Source: an uncultured Shewanella sp.
GTDB lineage: Bacteria; Pseudomonadota; Gammaproteobacteria; Enterobacterales; Shewanellaceae
Length of the DNA stretch: 64,000 bases
Assembly (NCBI GenBank): GCA_947503555.1
Contig: CANNEE010000002.1
Coordinates: 372,001-436,000 of the forward strand
Direction of reading: 5' to 3'
A program made the position numbers and the translations under genes. Below the pieces are notes generated by a model. The model saw only the letters and a program-made list of their open reading frames with translations. It did not search any database and was not told the origin of the DNA. Positions 34,414 through 42,414 of this stretch are shown one piece after another; position 1 is the stretch's first letter, and each line of letters starts with the position of its first letter.

Positions 34414-35871
34414 CTATAGCAGCGGACTAAAGAGGTAAAAAAATTGTTCAATAAGGCGCTTCCAAAGAGGGCGCCTGCGCCATTCACTGGCTTCAAGTTG
34501 CTGTGAATTGGCCATATATTGATACTGGAGTTGATTAAGCTCTTGAGTAAAGTGGATGTCATCGACTGCTAAAGTCACTTCAAAGTTGAGCCAAAGGCTT
34601 CGCATATCGAGGTTGACTGTGCCGATAAGGCAATGGTCCTGATCGATAACGACCGACTTAGTATGGAGTAACCCGCCTTTAAAGCGGTGGATTTTGACCC
34701 CAGCTCTGAGTAATTCACCAAAAAAGGAGCGGCTTGCCCACTCCACCATAATAGAGTCATTTTTATCGGGAATAATAATATTGATATCAACGCCACGCAT
34801 TGCGACGCTGCGTAGGGCAAACACTAGACTTTCACTGGGGACAAAATAAGGCGTTGTAATGCTGATACTGTGTTTTGCTTGATAGATGCTTTGTAATAGC
34901 ACTTGATGAATAATCTCATCTGGCATACCTGGGCCAGAGGGAATGACTTGCACAATATTGGCTGTTTGCTTATTACTCTCCATGGGACATATCGGCAGTG
35001 CCGGCAACCCCCTTTGCTCAGTTTCGACTTCCCAATCCCATGCATGAATACAGTTCAGTACCTGCACACTCGGGCCGGTAATTCGAACCATCACATCTAT
35101 CCATTGACCGACATTGGCATCTTGATGGAAATATTTAGGATCCACTAGATTCATCGAGCCTGTATAGGCTATCTGGTTGTCTATGACGACGATTTTTCTA
35201 TGTAGTCGTAAATCTAATCGGCGAAAGAACATCCTTAATGGCGATACCGCTAATGCATTAACCAGCTCAATACCAGCGTCTCGCATTAAATTGGGCCAGC
35301 GGTTGGCAAAAAATTGTCTACTACCAGCCGCATCTAGTAGTAGTTTGACTTTTACCCCTCGGTTTGCGGCGTTAATTAATGCATGGGCTACATGGTTAGC
35401 AAGGCCGCCTGGATGCCAGATATAAAACTCAAGGTGAATACTCGACTGAGCTTTATCTATATCTTCAATCAGGGTTTTGAGAATGACCTCGGGAGAGGAC
35501 TTAAGTGTCAGTTGATTGCCAGATAGGGATGGAATACCTAATCGTTTTTCACACAAGCTGTTAATGGTTTTTGCATAATCGCTTAATTGGTGGGGAGTGT
35601 ACTGCTCACTGGCGTAAAGTCTATCGAACCACTGGCCATAGGGGTGATACATCTCTTTGGCTCTTTGGGCTCTCTTTTGCCCTAGGTTTAATTCACCAAA
35701 GAGGAAATAGGCCGCAATCCCCACAATGGGGACGACATAAATGACCATCATCCAGGCAAAGGATACCCCTACAGAGCGTCGCTTGATAATAATGCGTGCG
35801 GTAATGGCTGCAATAATCAGCCAATAAAGGAAGACGCCTATTAGGGTAATGATTTGATAGATTTGATCCAT
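34414..35871 (-). CDS. cls: cardiolipin synthase (two-PLD-domain type)
   Basis: 485 residues. Two N-terminal helices (about 5-26 and 36-58), then two HKD motifs: HRKIVVIDNQIAYTGSMNL and HTKSVVIDQDHCLIGTVNLDMRS. These phospholipase-D-type sites condense two phosphatidylglycerols (or PG and PE) to cardiolipin at the inner membrane. Full length for ClsA. Convergent with the ABC exporter, 25 bases apart. Confidence 0.92.
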   Translation of the reverse strand: MDQIYQIITLIGVFLYWLIIAAITARIIIKRRSVGVSFAWMMVIYVVPIVGIAAYFLFGELNLGQKRAQRAKEMYHPYGQWFDRLYASEQYTPHQLSDYAKTINSLCEKRLGIPSLSGNQLTLKSSPEVILKTLIEDIDKAQSSIHLEFYIWHPGGLANHVAHALINAANRGVKVKLLLDAAGSRQFFANRWPNLMRDAGIELVNALAVSPLRMFFRRLDLRLHRKIVVIDNQIAYTGSMNLVDPKYFHQDANVGQWIDVMVRITGPSVQVLNCIHAWDWEVETEQRGLPALPICPMESNKQTANIVQVIPSGPGMPDEIIHQVLLQSIYQAKHSISITTPYFVPSESLVFALRSVAMRGVDINIIIPDKNDSIMVEWASRSFFGELLRAGVKIHRFKGGLLHTKSVVIDQDHCLIGTVNLDMRSLWLNFEVTLAVDDIHFTQELNQLQYQYMANSQQLEASEWRRRPLWKRLIEQFFYLFSPLL

Positions 35872-35992
35872 TGGCTACAGGAGTTGATTAAGATTTTAGT
35901 CGTTTTTATAGTAAGTTAAGTGGGTAACATCATAGCAGGAAAACATTTTTCTAGCATGGCATCTTATCATCAAGAATCTTTAAGTTGCTTTT

Positions 35993-36955
35993 ATGCTTAG
36001 TGATGTCACCATAGCAGCTCCGCGTATTGGTATTGAATGGTTTATTTTGACTGCTCGTTTTACAAAAGATCTTAGCCGCTTCATTGGGGCAAGTATGCTA
36101 GTGGCGATGCTCAGTAGCCTAATACTGCTTTATCTTTTTTCTCCTCAAGTGACACTTTCTCAGCGACCCCAAATCATTTCATCATGGATAAACTCGGTGA
36201 CAGCCGACTCCCAAAAGCCACTGCTTGCATATTCTGACGGGGCTTGCATAGAGCCACCTTTGGAAAACAATCAGGTGCTGGATAATCAGGGAGTCGTTAA
36301 CCTAGGTGTTTGGAATATCTATAAGCTGCAAAATTCGGGCTGGCAACAGGTACTACAAAAGACCTTTGATACTAATCAGTTAGTGTTGCTTCAAGAAGCA
36401 AAGTGGAGCGATAAGCTGCTTGAGTTAATCGCTACAGCTAAACTGAATGCAAATATGGTGAATGCCTTTGAGATCGATAAAGCTCAGTTGGGAGTCATGA
36501 CCTTATCCGAGGTTCAGCCGCAGTTTGCGTGTGGTCAATTACAGGTTGAACCTATTATTCGCTTTCCCAAGTCAGCACTAATCAGTCGTTATCCGTTATC
36601 CAATGGCCAGCAGTTACTTGTGATTAATCAGCATAGCGTTAATTTTGAGTTAGGTACTCAAGCGTATCGTGCTCAGTTAGGGCAGATTGAATCGATAATC
36701 GCTATCCACCAAGGCCCTGTTATTTTGGCTGGTGACTTCAATACGTGGAGTGACGAAAGAAAAGCGATTTTGGATACTTTTGCTCAAAGCTATGGACTCA
36801 GTCCAGTGGCATTTCACTATGATCACCGGACTCAAGTCTTAGGTAACAAGATAGATCATATCTATTATCGTCAGTTGCAGCTTATTGATAGCCAAGTGGG
36901 GGATACACAGGCGTCGGATCATCAGCCGCTATTTGCTCAATTTCGATTGCAATAG
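35993..36955 (+). CDS. membrane-anchored endonuclease/exonuclease/phosphatase family protein (YafD-like)
   Basis: 320 residues. One helix near residues 33-52 then an EEP fold: VWNIYKLQNSGW (metal/Asn), LLQEAKW (Glu), LAGDFNTWSDER (Asp/Asn) and KIDHIYYR...ASDHQPLFAQF (catalytic Asp-His). Similar in plan to the YafD/UPF0294 proteins; the substrate is unknown (nucleic acid, phospholipid or sugar phosphate). There is no strong ribosome site before ATG 35993, so a start further inside, before the helix, is possible. Confidence 0.82.
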   Translation: MLSDVTIAAPRIGIEWFILTARFTKDLSRFIGASMLVAMLSSLILLYLFSPQVTLSQRPQIISSWINSVTADSQKPLLAYSDGACIEPPLENNQVLDNQGVVNLGVWNIYKLQNSGWQQVLQKTFDTNQLVLLQEAKWSDKLLELIATAKLNANMVNAFEIDKAQLGVMTLSEVQPQFACGQLQVEPIIRFPKSALISRYPLSNGQQLLVINQHSVNFELGTQAYRAQLGQIESIIAIHQGPVILAGDFNTWSDERKAILDTFAQSYGLSPVAFHYDHRTQVLGNKIDHIYYRQLQLIDSQVGDTQASDHQPLFAQFRLQ

Positions 36956-37015
36956 CCGATAGAGAAAACCATCACCTTAAGCGAATGTAAGATGATGCTT
37001 TGTTTGAGGTTGCTA

Positions 37016-37278
37016 GGGGCTGTTGAACTTTCAAGGTTTTTTTGCAGCAGTTTACAGCGTGCTTAAACAAGGCAGAGCTTGTGCGGTGTAGTTATTCTAC
37101 ATAAATGAGCGATAACGCAGTAGAAGTGCGCTGTAAACGCTGCCCTTCGGGCGCGATTCAATGACATTTTCTCATTGCCCCACGAGAATTTACTTAGATT
37201 GCTAAGCTTCACCTCGTTCGTCGCGATAAAATGCCATTGACTTCGCGCAAAAACTAATCAGCAAAGATCAATAGCCAC
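37016..37278 (+). mobile_element. 263-bp MITE-like repeat, copy C, flanked by TA
   Basis: Begins GGGGCTGTTGAACTTTC and ends AAAGATCAATAGCCAC, with TA at 37014-37015 and 37279-37280. On the minus strand the right-hand TA plus the first base of the element make the TAG stop codon of the FadD-like gene. Left of it ends the convergent YafD-like gene; the element fills the interval where a terminator would be expected. Confidence 0.88.
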
Positions 37279-38888
37279 TACGAGTTTCTTAGCTCTCGTC
37301 TAAGCACTTTACCCACTGTAGATTTAGGTAACTCTTTCACTAGTTGAACGATTTTAGGAACCTTGTAGGCGGTAAGTTGCTCGCGACAGTAATCGATAAG
37401 CTCTTTTGTGATGGCCTTTTGAGCATCCTGACTTTCCATTAAGGATAAATCTCTTAATACCACCACGGCCTTGACGGCTTCACCGGTTTTATCATCGTTA
37501 ACGCCAACGACAGCACATTCAAGCACCTTATTGTGGCCACTCAGAATGTTCTCAATTTCGTTTGGATAAACGTTAAAGCCCGAGACGATCACCATATCCT
37601 TTTTTCGATCGACTATGGTGTGGTAACCATCTTCACTGGCAATGCCGATATCGCCGGTCTTGAAGTAGCCATCTTGAGTAAAGGCGCGGTTAGTTTCTTC
37701 CTCTTTTTGCCAGTAGCCAGACATCACCTGAGGGCCTTTTACTGCTAGCTCACCCGTGATGCCAACAGGAACTTCATTATCATTGAGGTCGATAACTTTT
37801 ACCTCTGTCTCAATCAGAGGCTTACCTATAGTGCCCAGTCTCTCTTGTCCTGGCGTATTGAGTGAGACCACAGGAGAAGTTTCCGATAAGCCGTAGCCTT
37901 CAGAAATGGTGCAGCCCGTTGTAGTCTGCCAAAGGTTGGCGGCGGCTTGTGTTAGCGCCGTGCCCCCTGAGATGGTGATTTTTAAATGACTAAAGTCTAA
38001 GGCTTTAAATTCTTTTTGATGACATAGGCCAACAAAGAGGGTGTTTAGGCCTGCAAAGCCTGTAAAGGGATAGCTAGCGAGTGTTTTGATGAGTGAAGCT
38101 ATATCCCTAGGATTAGGAATAAGCACGGAGCAGGCGCCGGATTCAAAATAAAGAATCAGATTAATCATAAAGGCATAGATATGATAGATAGGCAGAGGCG
38201 CGACGAAGATCTCTTCGCCCTCGACAAGTTTGCTACCGAGTCGTGATTTGGTTTGCATCGCGTTGGCGATAATGTTGCCGTGGCTTAGCATGGCACCTTT
38301 ACTCAGCCCTGTTGTTCCGCCGGTATATTGCAGCATAGCAATATCATTTGGTTGGGATTGAACAGGCGTGAATTGCAACTTAGCGCCTTGTGCCAATACT
38401 TGATTGAACTCGATATTGTTAATCCCTGTGCTTGGCTGAACCTGAGGGCTAATCAGGTCTAGGGCATGGGTGGATATCACTGTTTCTATATTCGTTGCGT
38501 CGACTAGGTTAGCGAGAACTGGAAGTAGATCCGATAACACAACAACCGCCTTTACTCCCGAATCATTAAATTGATGTTTAAACTCGCGCTCAGTATAGAG
38601 GGGGTTAGTGTTGACTAGCACTAGCCCTGCTCTGAGGGCACCATAGGCGGCGATGATAAACTGGGTGATATTGGGAAGTACTATGGCGATGCGATCACCG
38701 GCCTTAAGTTGGGTATTATTTTGTAGATAAGTGGCGAAATGTCGAGAGTCGGTTTCTATCTCGTTAAAGCTAGTGTTCTTGCCAAAACAAGAGTAGGCGG
38801 TTTTGTCTCCATACTGCTTACAGGCGGTATCAATAATATCGATAAGGGAGGCATATTGGTCTAGCCTAACGGGAGTGTCGTAGGTCAT
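37278..38888 (-). CDS. fadD: long-chain acyl-CoA synthetase, FadD-like
   Basis: 536 residues; AAAGGTGA before the ATG. AMP-binding motif YTGGTTGLSKGAMLSHGNI, SEGYGLSETSPV, DGYFKTGDIG and DRKKDMVIVSGFNVYPNEIE with the catalytic Lys near PKSTVGKVLRRELR. These give activation of fatty acids to acyl-CoA in the cytoplasm; FadD is the best match, but a medium-chain or aromatic ligase is possible. The stop codon lies at the edge of repeat copy C. Gene order gives no partner. Confidence 0.85.
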   Translation of the reverse strand: MTYDTPVRLDQYASLIDIIDTACKQYGDKTAYSCFGKNTSFNEIETDSRHFATYLQNNTQLKAGDRIAIVLPNITQFIIAAYGALRAGLVLVNTNPLYTEREFKHQFNDSGVKAVVVLSDLLPVLANLVDATNIETVISTHALDLISPQVQPSTGINNIEFNQVLAQGAKLQFTPVQSQPNDIAMLQYTGGTTGLSKGAMLSHGNIIANAMQTKSRLGSKLVEGEEIFVAPLPIYHIYAFMINLILYFESGACSVLIPNPRDIASLIKTLASYPFTGFAGLNTLFVGLCHQKEFKALDFSHLKITISGGTALTQAAANLWQTTTGCTISEGYGLSETSPVVSLNTPGQERLGTIGKPLIETEVKVIDLNDNEVPVGITGELAVKGPQVMSGYWQKEEETNRAFTQDGYFKTGDIGIASEDGYHTIVDRKKDMVIVSGFNVYPNEIENILSGHNKVLECAVVGVNDDKTGEAVKAVVVLRDLSLMESQDAQKAITKELIDYCREQLTAYKVPKIVQLVKELPKSTVGKVLRRELRNS

Positions 38889-39013
38889 GGTGTCACCTTT
38901 GTTGTATTCCCTGTGACGAAAAGAGCCTTGTCTGGGAGCTGTTATTATTTAAACACTTGTTTAGACTAGAGCAGAAAAGCAGCAGAGGCAATACTAAGGC
39001 ATAGTAAAATAGC

Positions 39014-39052
39014 AAAGGCGCTAACCATAAGATTTAGCGCCTTTATTTGTTT
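39014..39052 (-). terminator. terminator downstream of ccoG
   Basis: AAAGGCGCTAA (39014-39024) pairs with TTAGCGCCTTT (39034-39044); the hairpin starts 16 bases past the ccoG stop and T-rich DNA lies on both sides, so it can also act for the other strand. Confidence 0.8.
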
Positions 39053-39059
39053 GTTATAG

Positions 39060-40529
39060 CTAGCTGCCGGGGCTAAAGAACTTGGTCTGCTGAGAGACTC
39101 GGCTACCTGGCTCTTTAAGATCCGTGACCTGTATGGCGATATTAGCCATAGCTTGGGTTAACTTATCTTGTTTTGCTAGAACAGTAATAGGAAGTTCACG
39201 CTGCTCGCCAGCTTGGATGGTCACTTGTGAACGATTTTTTAGTTGATACTCGTTTCCACCTCGAATACTGATTTGATAGTGACGAGTTTGCTGAGTTTTA
39301 TTTCTAATCCTTAGCTGATAGCTATTTTCTATATAACCATACTGATCTGAGTCTCTATAAAGAGATTGTCGGTCACGAATGATATTGAGCTGAATTTCAC
39401 TACGGTTAATGATATCGACACCAATAATGATCAGCATAATGATGATGGCGCAGCCATAGCCTAAAAAGCGTCCTGAGTCCCAAACTGAGCTGTGATTGCC
39501 TTTGAGTTGGTTCTCACTGGTATAGCTGATAAGGCCTTTAGCGTAGCCAAATTTATCCATGGTTTGATCGCATGCATCGACGCAGGCACCGCAGTTAATG
39601 CATTCATATTGAAGTCCATTACGAATATCTATGCCTGTAGGGCAAACATCGACACAGAGATTACAATCGACACAGTCACCGAGCTCTGTGGCTTGGTTGC
39701 GTTTTCTTGGCCCTCTAGATTCGCCTCTCGTGGCGTCATAGGTGACAGTCTTGGTATTGGCATCAAACATTGCCGATTGAAAACGAGAGTAGGGGCAGCA
39801 GTGCAGGCACATCATCTCTCGCATCCAGCCAGCATTGAGATAGGTACAAATGGCAAATAGGGCTACCCAGAACCCCACCCAAAAGCTTGCATTTAAGCTA
39901 AAGATATCTAGGTATAGCGCCCTTGCAGGCACAAAATAGGCGACAAATGCCAGGCCTGTTAGTAGCGAAACCGCAGCCCAACTCGAATGTTTTGCCAAAC
40001 GTTTGCCAAGCTTGTTTAGGGACCAAGGAGCCTTATCTAAGCTGTGACGTCGATTTTTATGGCCTTCTATGCGTGTTTCTATCCAGATAAAGATAAAGGT
40101 CCAAGCGGTTTGAGGGCAGAGGTAGCCACACCACACACGTCCCCAAAATACCGTGGCAAAGAAGAGTAAAAATGCCGCTGTAATAAACACCCAAGCCAGA
40201 ATGGTGAAGTCCTGAGGAAATAAGCTAGTGCCAAAGAAGAAAAATTGCTGTTGGGCAAGATCTAACAGTACGGCTTGCCTGCCCTGATAATTAATAAAGG
40301 GCAGTAGCAGAAATAGCAGAACTAACAAGGTATTGGTGCCAGTTCTTAAGCGCTGAAAATGTCCTTTTTGCTCTTTAATATGGATTTTACTGTCATCAGA
40401 GTGGATCTGTTTGACCTGAATTCGTTTGGCTGACGGCGTTGAATTTGCCGATGCTTTAGCTTGTGAATTTACCTTAGCTACAAAGGTCTGTGGATTGGAA
40501 TGGGTTTGCTCACTTGTTGAACTTGGCAT
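39060..40529 (-). CDS. ccoG: cytochrome oxidase accessory protein CcoG (RdxA/FixG)
   Basis: 489 residues. Several helices, GRVWCGYLCPQTAW near residue 135, two ferredoxin-type clusters CVDCNLCVDVCP and CINCGACVDACD, and the C-terminal Ig-like FixG domain. In CcoG the iron-sulfur clusters are proposed to reduce copper for assembly of the cbb3 oxidase. ccoNOQP and ccoIS are not here. Instead the gene follows a PAS-type sigma-54 activator, and a sigma-54 promoter plus palindromic sites are found in its upstream region, so it is probably regulated separately. Confidence 0.92.
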   Translation of the reverse strand: MPSSTSEQTHSNPQTFVAKVNSQAKASANSTPSAKRIQVKQIHSDDSKIHIKEQKGHFQRLRTGTNTLLVLLFLLLPFINYQGRQAVLLDLAQQQFFFFGTSLFPQDFTILAWVFITAAFLLFFATVFWGRVWCGYLCPQTAWTFIFIWIETRIEGHKNRRHSLDKAPWSLNKLGKRLAKHSSWAAVSLLTGLAFVAYFVPARALYLDIFSLNASFWVGFWVALFAICTYLNAGWMREMMCLHCCPYSRFQSAMFDANTKTVTYDATRGESRGPRKRNQATELGDCVDCNLCVDVCPTGIDIRNGLQYECINCGACVDACDQTMDKFGYAKGLISYTSENQLKGNHSSVWDSGRFLGYGCAIIIMLIIIGVDIINRSEIQLNIIRDRQSLYRDSDQYGYIENSYQLRIRNKTQQTRHYQISIRGGNEYQLKNRSQVTIQAGEQRELPITVLAKQDKLTQAMANIAIQVTDLKEPGSRVSQQTKFFSPGS

Positions 40530-40702
40530 ATATGGCTCTACATCGATTTATTCTTAAGTGGTGACATTAAGAAAATGCACTAGGGCTGGTAGGGTGAACT
40601 TAGGCTGATATTGCTAGTTTTCTTCTACTAGTCAGTTACCAGTGTACTTAAAAAATTCTACAACCTAAGACCTAGAGCAAAATTGAATCAGGAACCTGTA
40701 AT

Positions 40703-40718
40703 AGCAGTATTTAGGCCA
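40703..40718 (-). promoter_or_regulatory. candidate sigma-54 promoter of ccoG
   Basis: Read on the minus strand: TGGCCTAAATACTGCT, with GG and GC at the strict 10-base spacing. It is 174 bases upstream of the ccoG start, and the two palindromic sites lie 74 and 92 bases further upstream, the usual enhancer distance. Confidence 0.6.
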
Positions 40719-40783
40719 ACAATAAGCTTGATATAAGTAATTGATTTTAAGTTGTATTTTTCTTTAGGTGATGCGTGATGTGT

Positions 40784-40815
40784 CGCGATATATCGCGTAT
40801 TGACGATATATCGCG
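40784..40815. promoter_or_regulatory. paired enhancer-like palindromes upstream of ccoG
   Basis: CGCGATATATCGCG (40784-40797) is a perfect 14-bp palindrome; GACGATATATCGCG (40802-40815) is a second copy with a 10-bp perfect core. Their centres are 18 bases apart. The same 14-mer recurs only before the activator gene (42340), which points to that activator as the binding protein. Confidence 0.7.
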
Positions 40816-40825
40816 TTTTGTGATG

Positions 40826-42283
40826 TTAGCGAGTGATATTCAGCTTTTTCATACGAGATCTTAAGGTGCTGGGTGCCAAGTCTAGCACCTTAGCAGCGCC
40901 TAGGGGGCCGGCAATACGCCAGTCTACATGTTCAAGCACATTACGAATATGCATGGCTTCGGCTTGTGCCATAGTGTTGAGCGGCTTACGGGCCTTTGAG
41001 GTGGCCTGAGTGCTGGGATCTGTTTCATCTTCAGGCATTATGTTTAGATTTTGGCAACTGAGTAATTCAGTTTGGCTTAGAATCGCTTCTCGTTCTAGGA
41101 CGTTTTGCAATTCACGCACATTACCGGGCCAATGGTATTGGGCTAACTTCTTTAACCCTAGTTTGTTGATACCTCTGATCTTTTTACCCAACTTAAGGTT
41201 AAGTTCCCTTAGAATTGCCTCGATTAAACTGGGAATATCCTCTAGCCTATCCCTTAAGGCAGGAACCTTTATCGGAAACACGTTAAGACGATAGTAGAGG
41301 TCCATGCGGAACAGGCCTTGATTGACGCGTTTCAGTAGATCGTGGTGACTGGCGGCTATGATGCGAATATCGACTTTGATCGTCTCTGTACCGCCAACAC
41401 GTTCAAACTCTTGCTCTTGGATTACTCTTAACAGCTTAGATTGCGCTTCAAGGGAGAGTTCGGCGACTTCATCAAGAAATAGTGTGCCTTTATCGGCGAG
41501 CTCAAAGCGACCTTTTCTTCTCGCTGTTGCGCCAGTAAATGCGCCTTTTTCGTGGCCAAAAAGTTCGCTTTCAAGCAGTGATGCTGAGAAAGCGGCGCAG
41601 TTAACACTGATCATAGGCTTATCTTTGCGATGACTTATCTGATGCAGGTTGCGGGCTACGAGCTCTTTACCTGTGCCATTTTCGCCACAGATAAGCACAG
41701 TACTACTGGTATTGGCGACCAGTTTGATCTGCTCAATCATTTGTAGAATCGCAGGGCTATTACCGGCGATATTCACATCACCGGTTTTATCGGCAAGCTC
41801 AGCCTGTAGATAGTGGTTTTCGTTGGCCAGTTGCTCCGAGAGGGCTTGGACTTGCGCGAGTGCTTGCCTAAGGGATAACTCGGTCTGCTTTTGAATACTG
41901 ATGTCGCGAAATATGGCGACTACCCCTATTAATTTCCCCTCTTTGTAGACGGGAGTCGAGCTATAGTGCACCGGAAACGAACTGCCATCTTTACGCCAAA
42001 ACACCTCGTTATCTATCTCGCGAGCGATACCATCATTGAGTGTGCTATAGATGGGGCAATCGTGTTGGTGGTAAGGAGTCCCATCGGCGTGGCTGTGATG
42101 GTGGCAGTCATGGATATTTTTGCCCAACAAATCTTCATTCTTCCAGCCCGTCATTCGCTCTGCTGCGGGGTTAATGAATACGGCATTACCCGAAAGGTCG
42201 AAGCCATATATGCCTTCGCTGACCGCATTGAGTAGCAGTTTATTTTCGGGGAGGAAGTCTGAATAATTTGAAGAGTTAGCCAT
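40826..42283 (-). CDS. PAS-domain sigma-54-dependent activator
   Basis: 485 residues from ATG 42283 (TTAGGTG upstream); a TTG at 42298 is less likely. N-terminal PAS (about 15-130) holds an odd His/Cys-rich loop, HDCHHHSHADGTPYHQHDC, that could bind metal or haem. AAA+ with GENGTGKE, GAFTGA and FLDEVAEL; C-terminal HTH GAAKVLDLAPSTLRSRMKKL. No receiver domain: the PAS senses directly. Its own upstream region and that of ccoG share the palindrome CGCGATATATCGCG, so both are likely targets. Confidence 0.9.
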   Translation of the reverse strand: MANSSNYSDFLPENKLLLNAVSEGIYGFDLSGNAVFINPAAERMTGWKNEDLLGKNIHDCHHHSHADGTPYHQHDCPIYSTLNDGIAREIDNEVFWRKDGSSFPVHYSSTPVYKEGKLIGVVAIFRDISIQKQTELSLRQALAQVQALSEQLANENHYLQAELADKTGDVNIAGNSPAILQMIEQIKLVANTSSTVLICGENGTGKELVARNLHQISHRKDKPMISVNCAAFSASLLESELFGHEKGAFTGATARRKGRFELADKGTLFLDEVAELSLEAQSKLLRVIQEQEFERVGGTETIKVDIRIIAASHHDLLKRVNQGLFRMDLYYRLNVFPIKVPALRDRLEDIPSLIEAILRELNLKLGKKIRGINKLGLKKLAQYHWPGNVRELQNVLEREAILSQTELLSCQNLNIMPEDETDPSTQATSKARKPLNTMAQAEAMHIRNVLEHVDWRIAGPLGAAKVLDLAPSTLRSRMKKLNITR

Positions 42284-42339
42284 AAAACACCTAATCAAGG
42301 TGGCGAAAGATGGCTTGAGTATACGTGATTATTTTAAAT

Positions 42340-42353
42340 CGCGATATATCGCG
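42340..42353. promoter_or_regulatory. CGCGATATATCGCG site at the activator's own promoter
   Basis: Perfect 14-bp palindrome, third copy of the ccoG-type site. A TATACT box (complement at 42318-42323) lies so that the palindrome covers the -35 zone, which fits negative autoregulation of a sigma-70 promoter. Confidence 0.65.
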
Positions 42354-42371
42354 TAATTTTATTTGGGATAA

Positions 42372-42399
42372 AAAAAGAGAGCCAATCGGCTCTCTTTTT
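42372..42399. terminator. bidirectional terminator-type hairpin left of pepO
   Basis: AAAAAGAGAGCC / GGCTCTCTTTTT, perfect 12-bp arms and a 4-base loop, with A and T runs built in. It follows the peptidase stop by 15 bases on the minus strand and insulates the activator gene. Confidence 0.9.
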
Positions 42400-42414
42400 A
42401 AGTCTTAGCTGAAT

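Noticed and set aside
37016-37278. Repeat element considered as an insertion sequence or a CRISPR-like repeat
   Set aside because: At about 264 bp it encodes no protein, is dispersed rather than arrayed, and has terminal inverted repeats, so a MITE is the better description.
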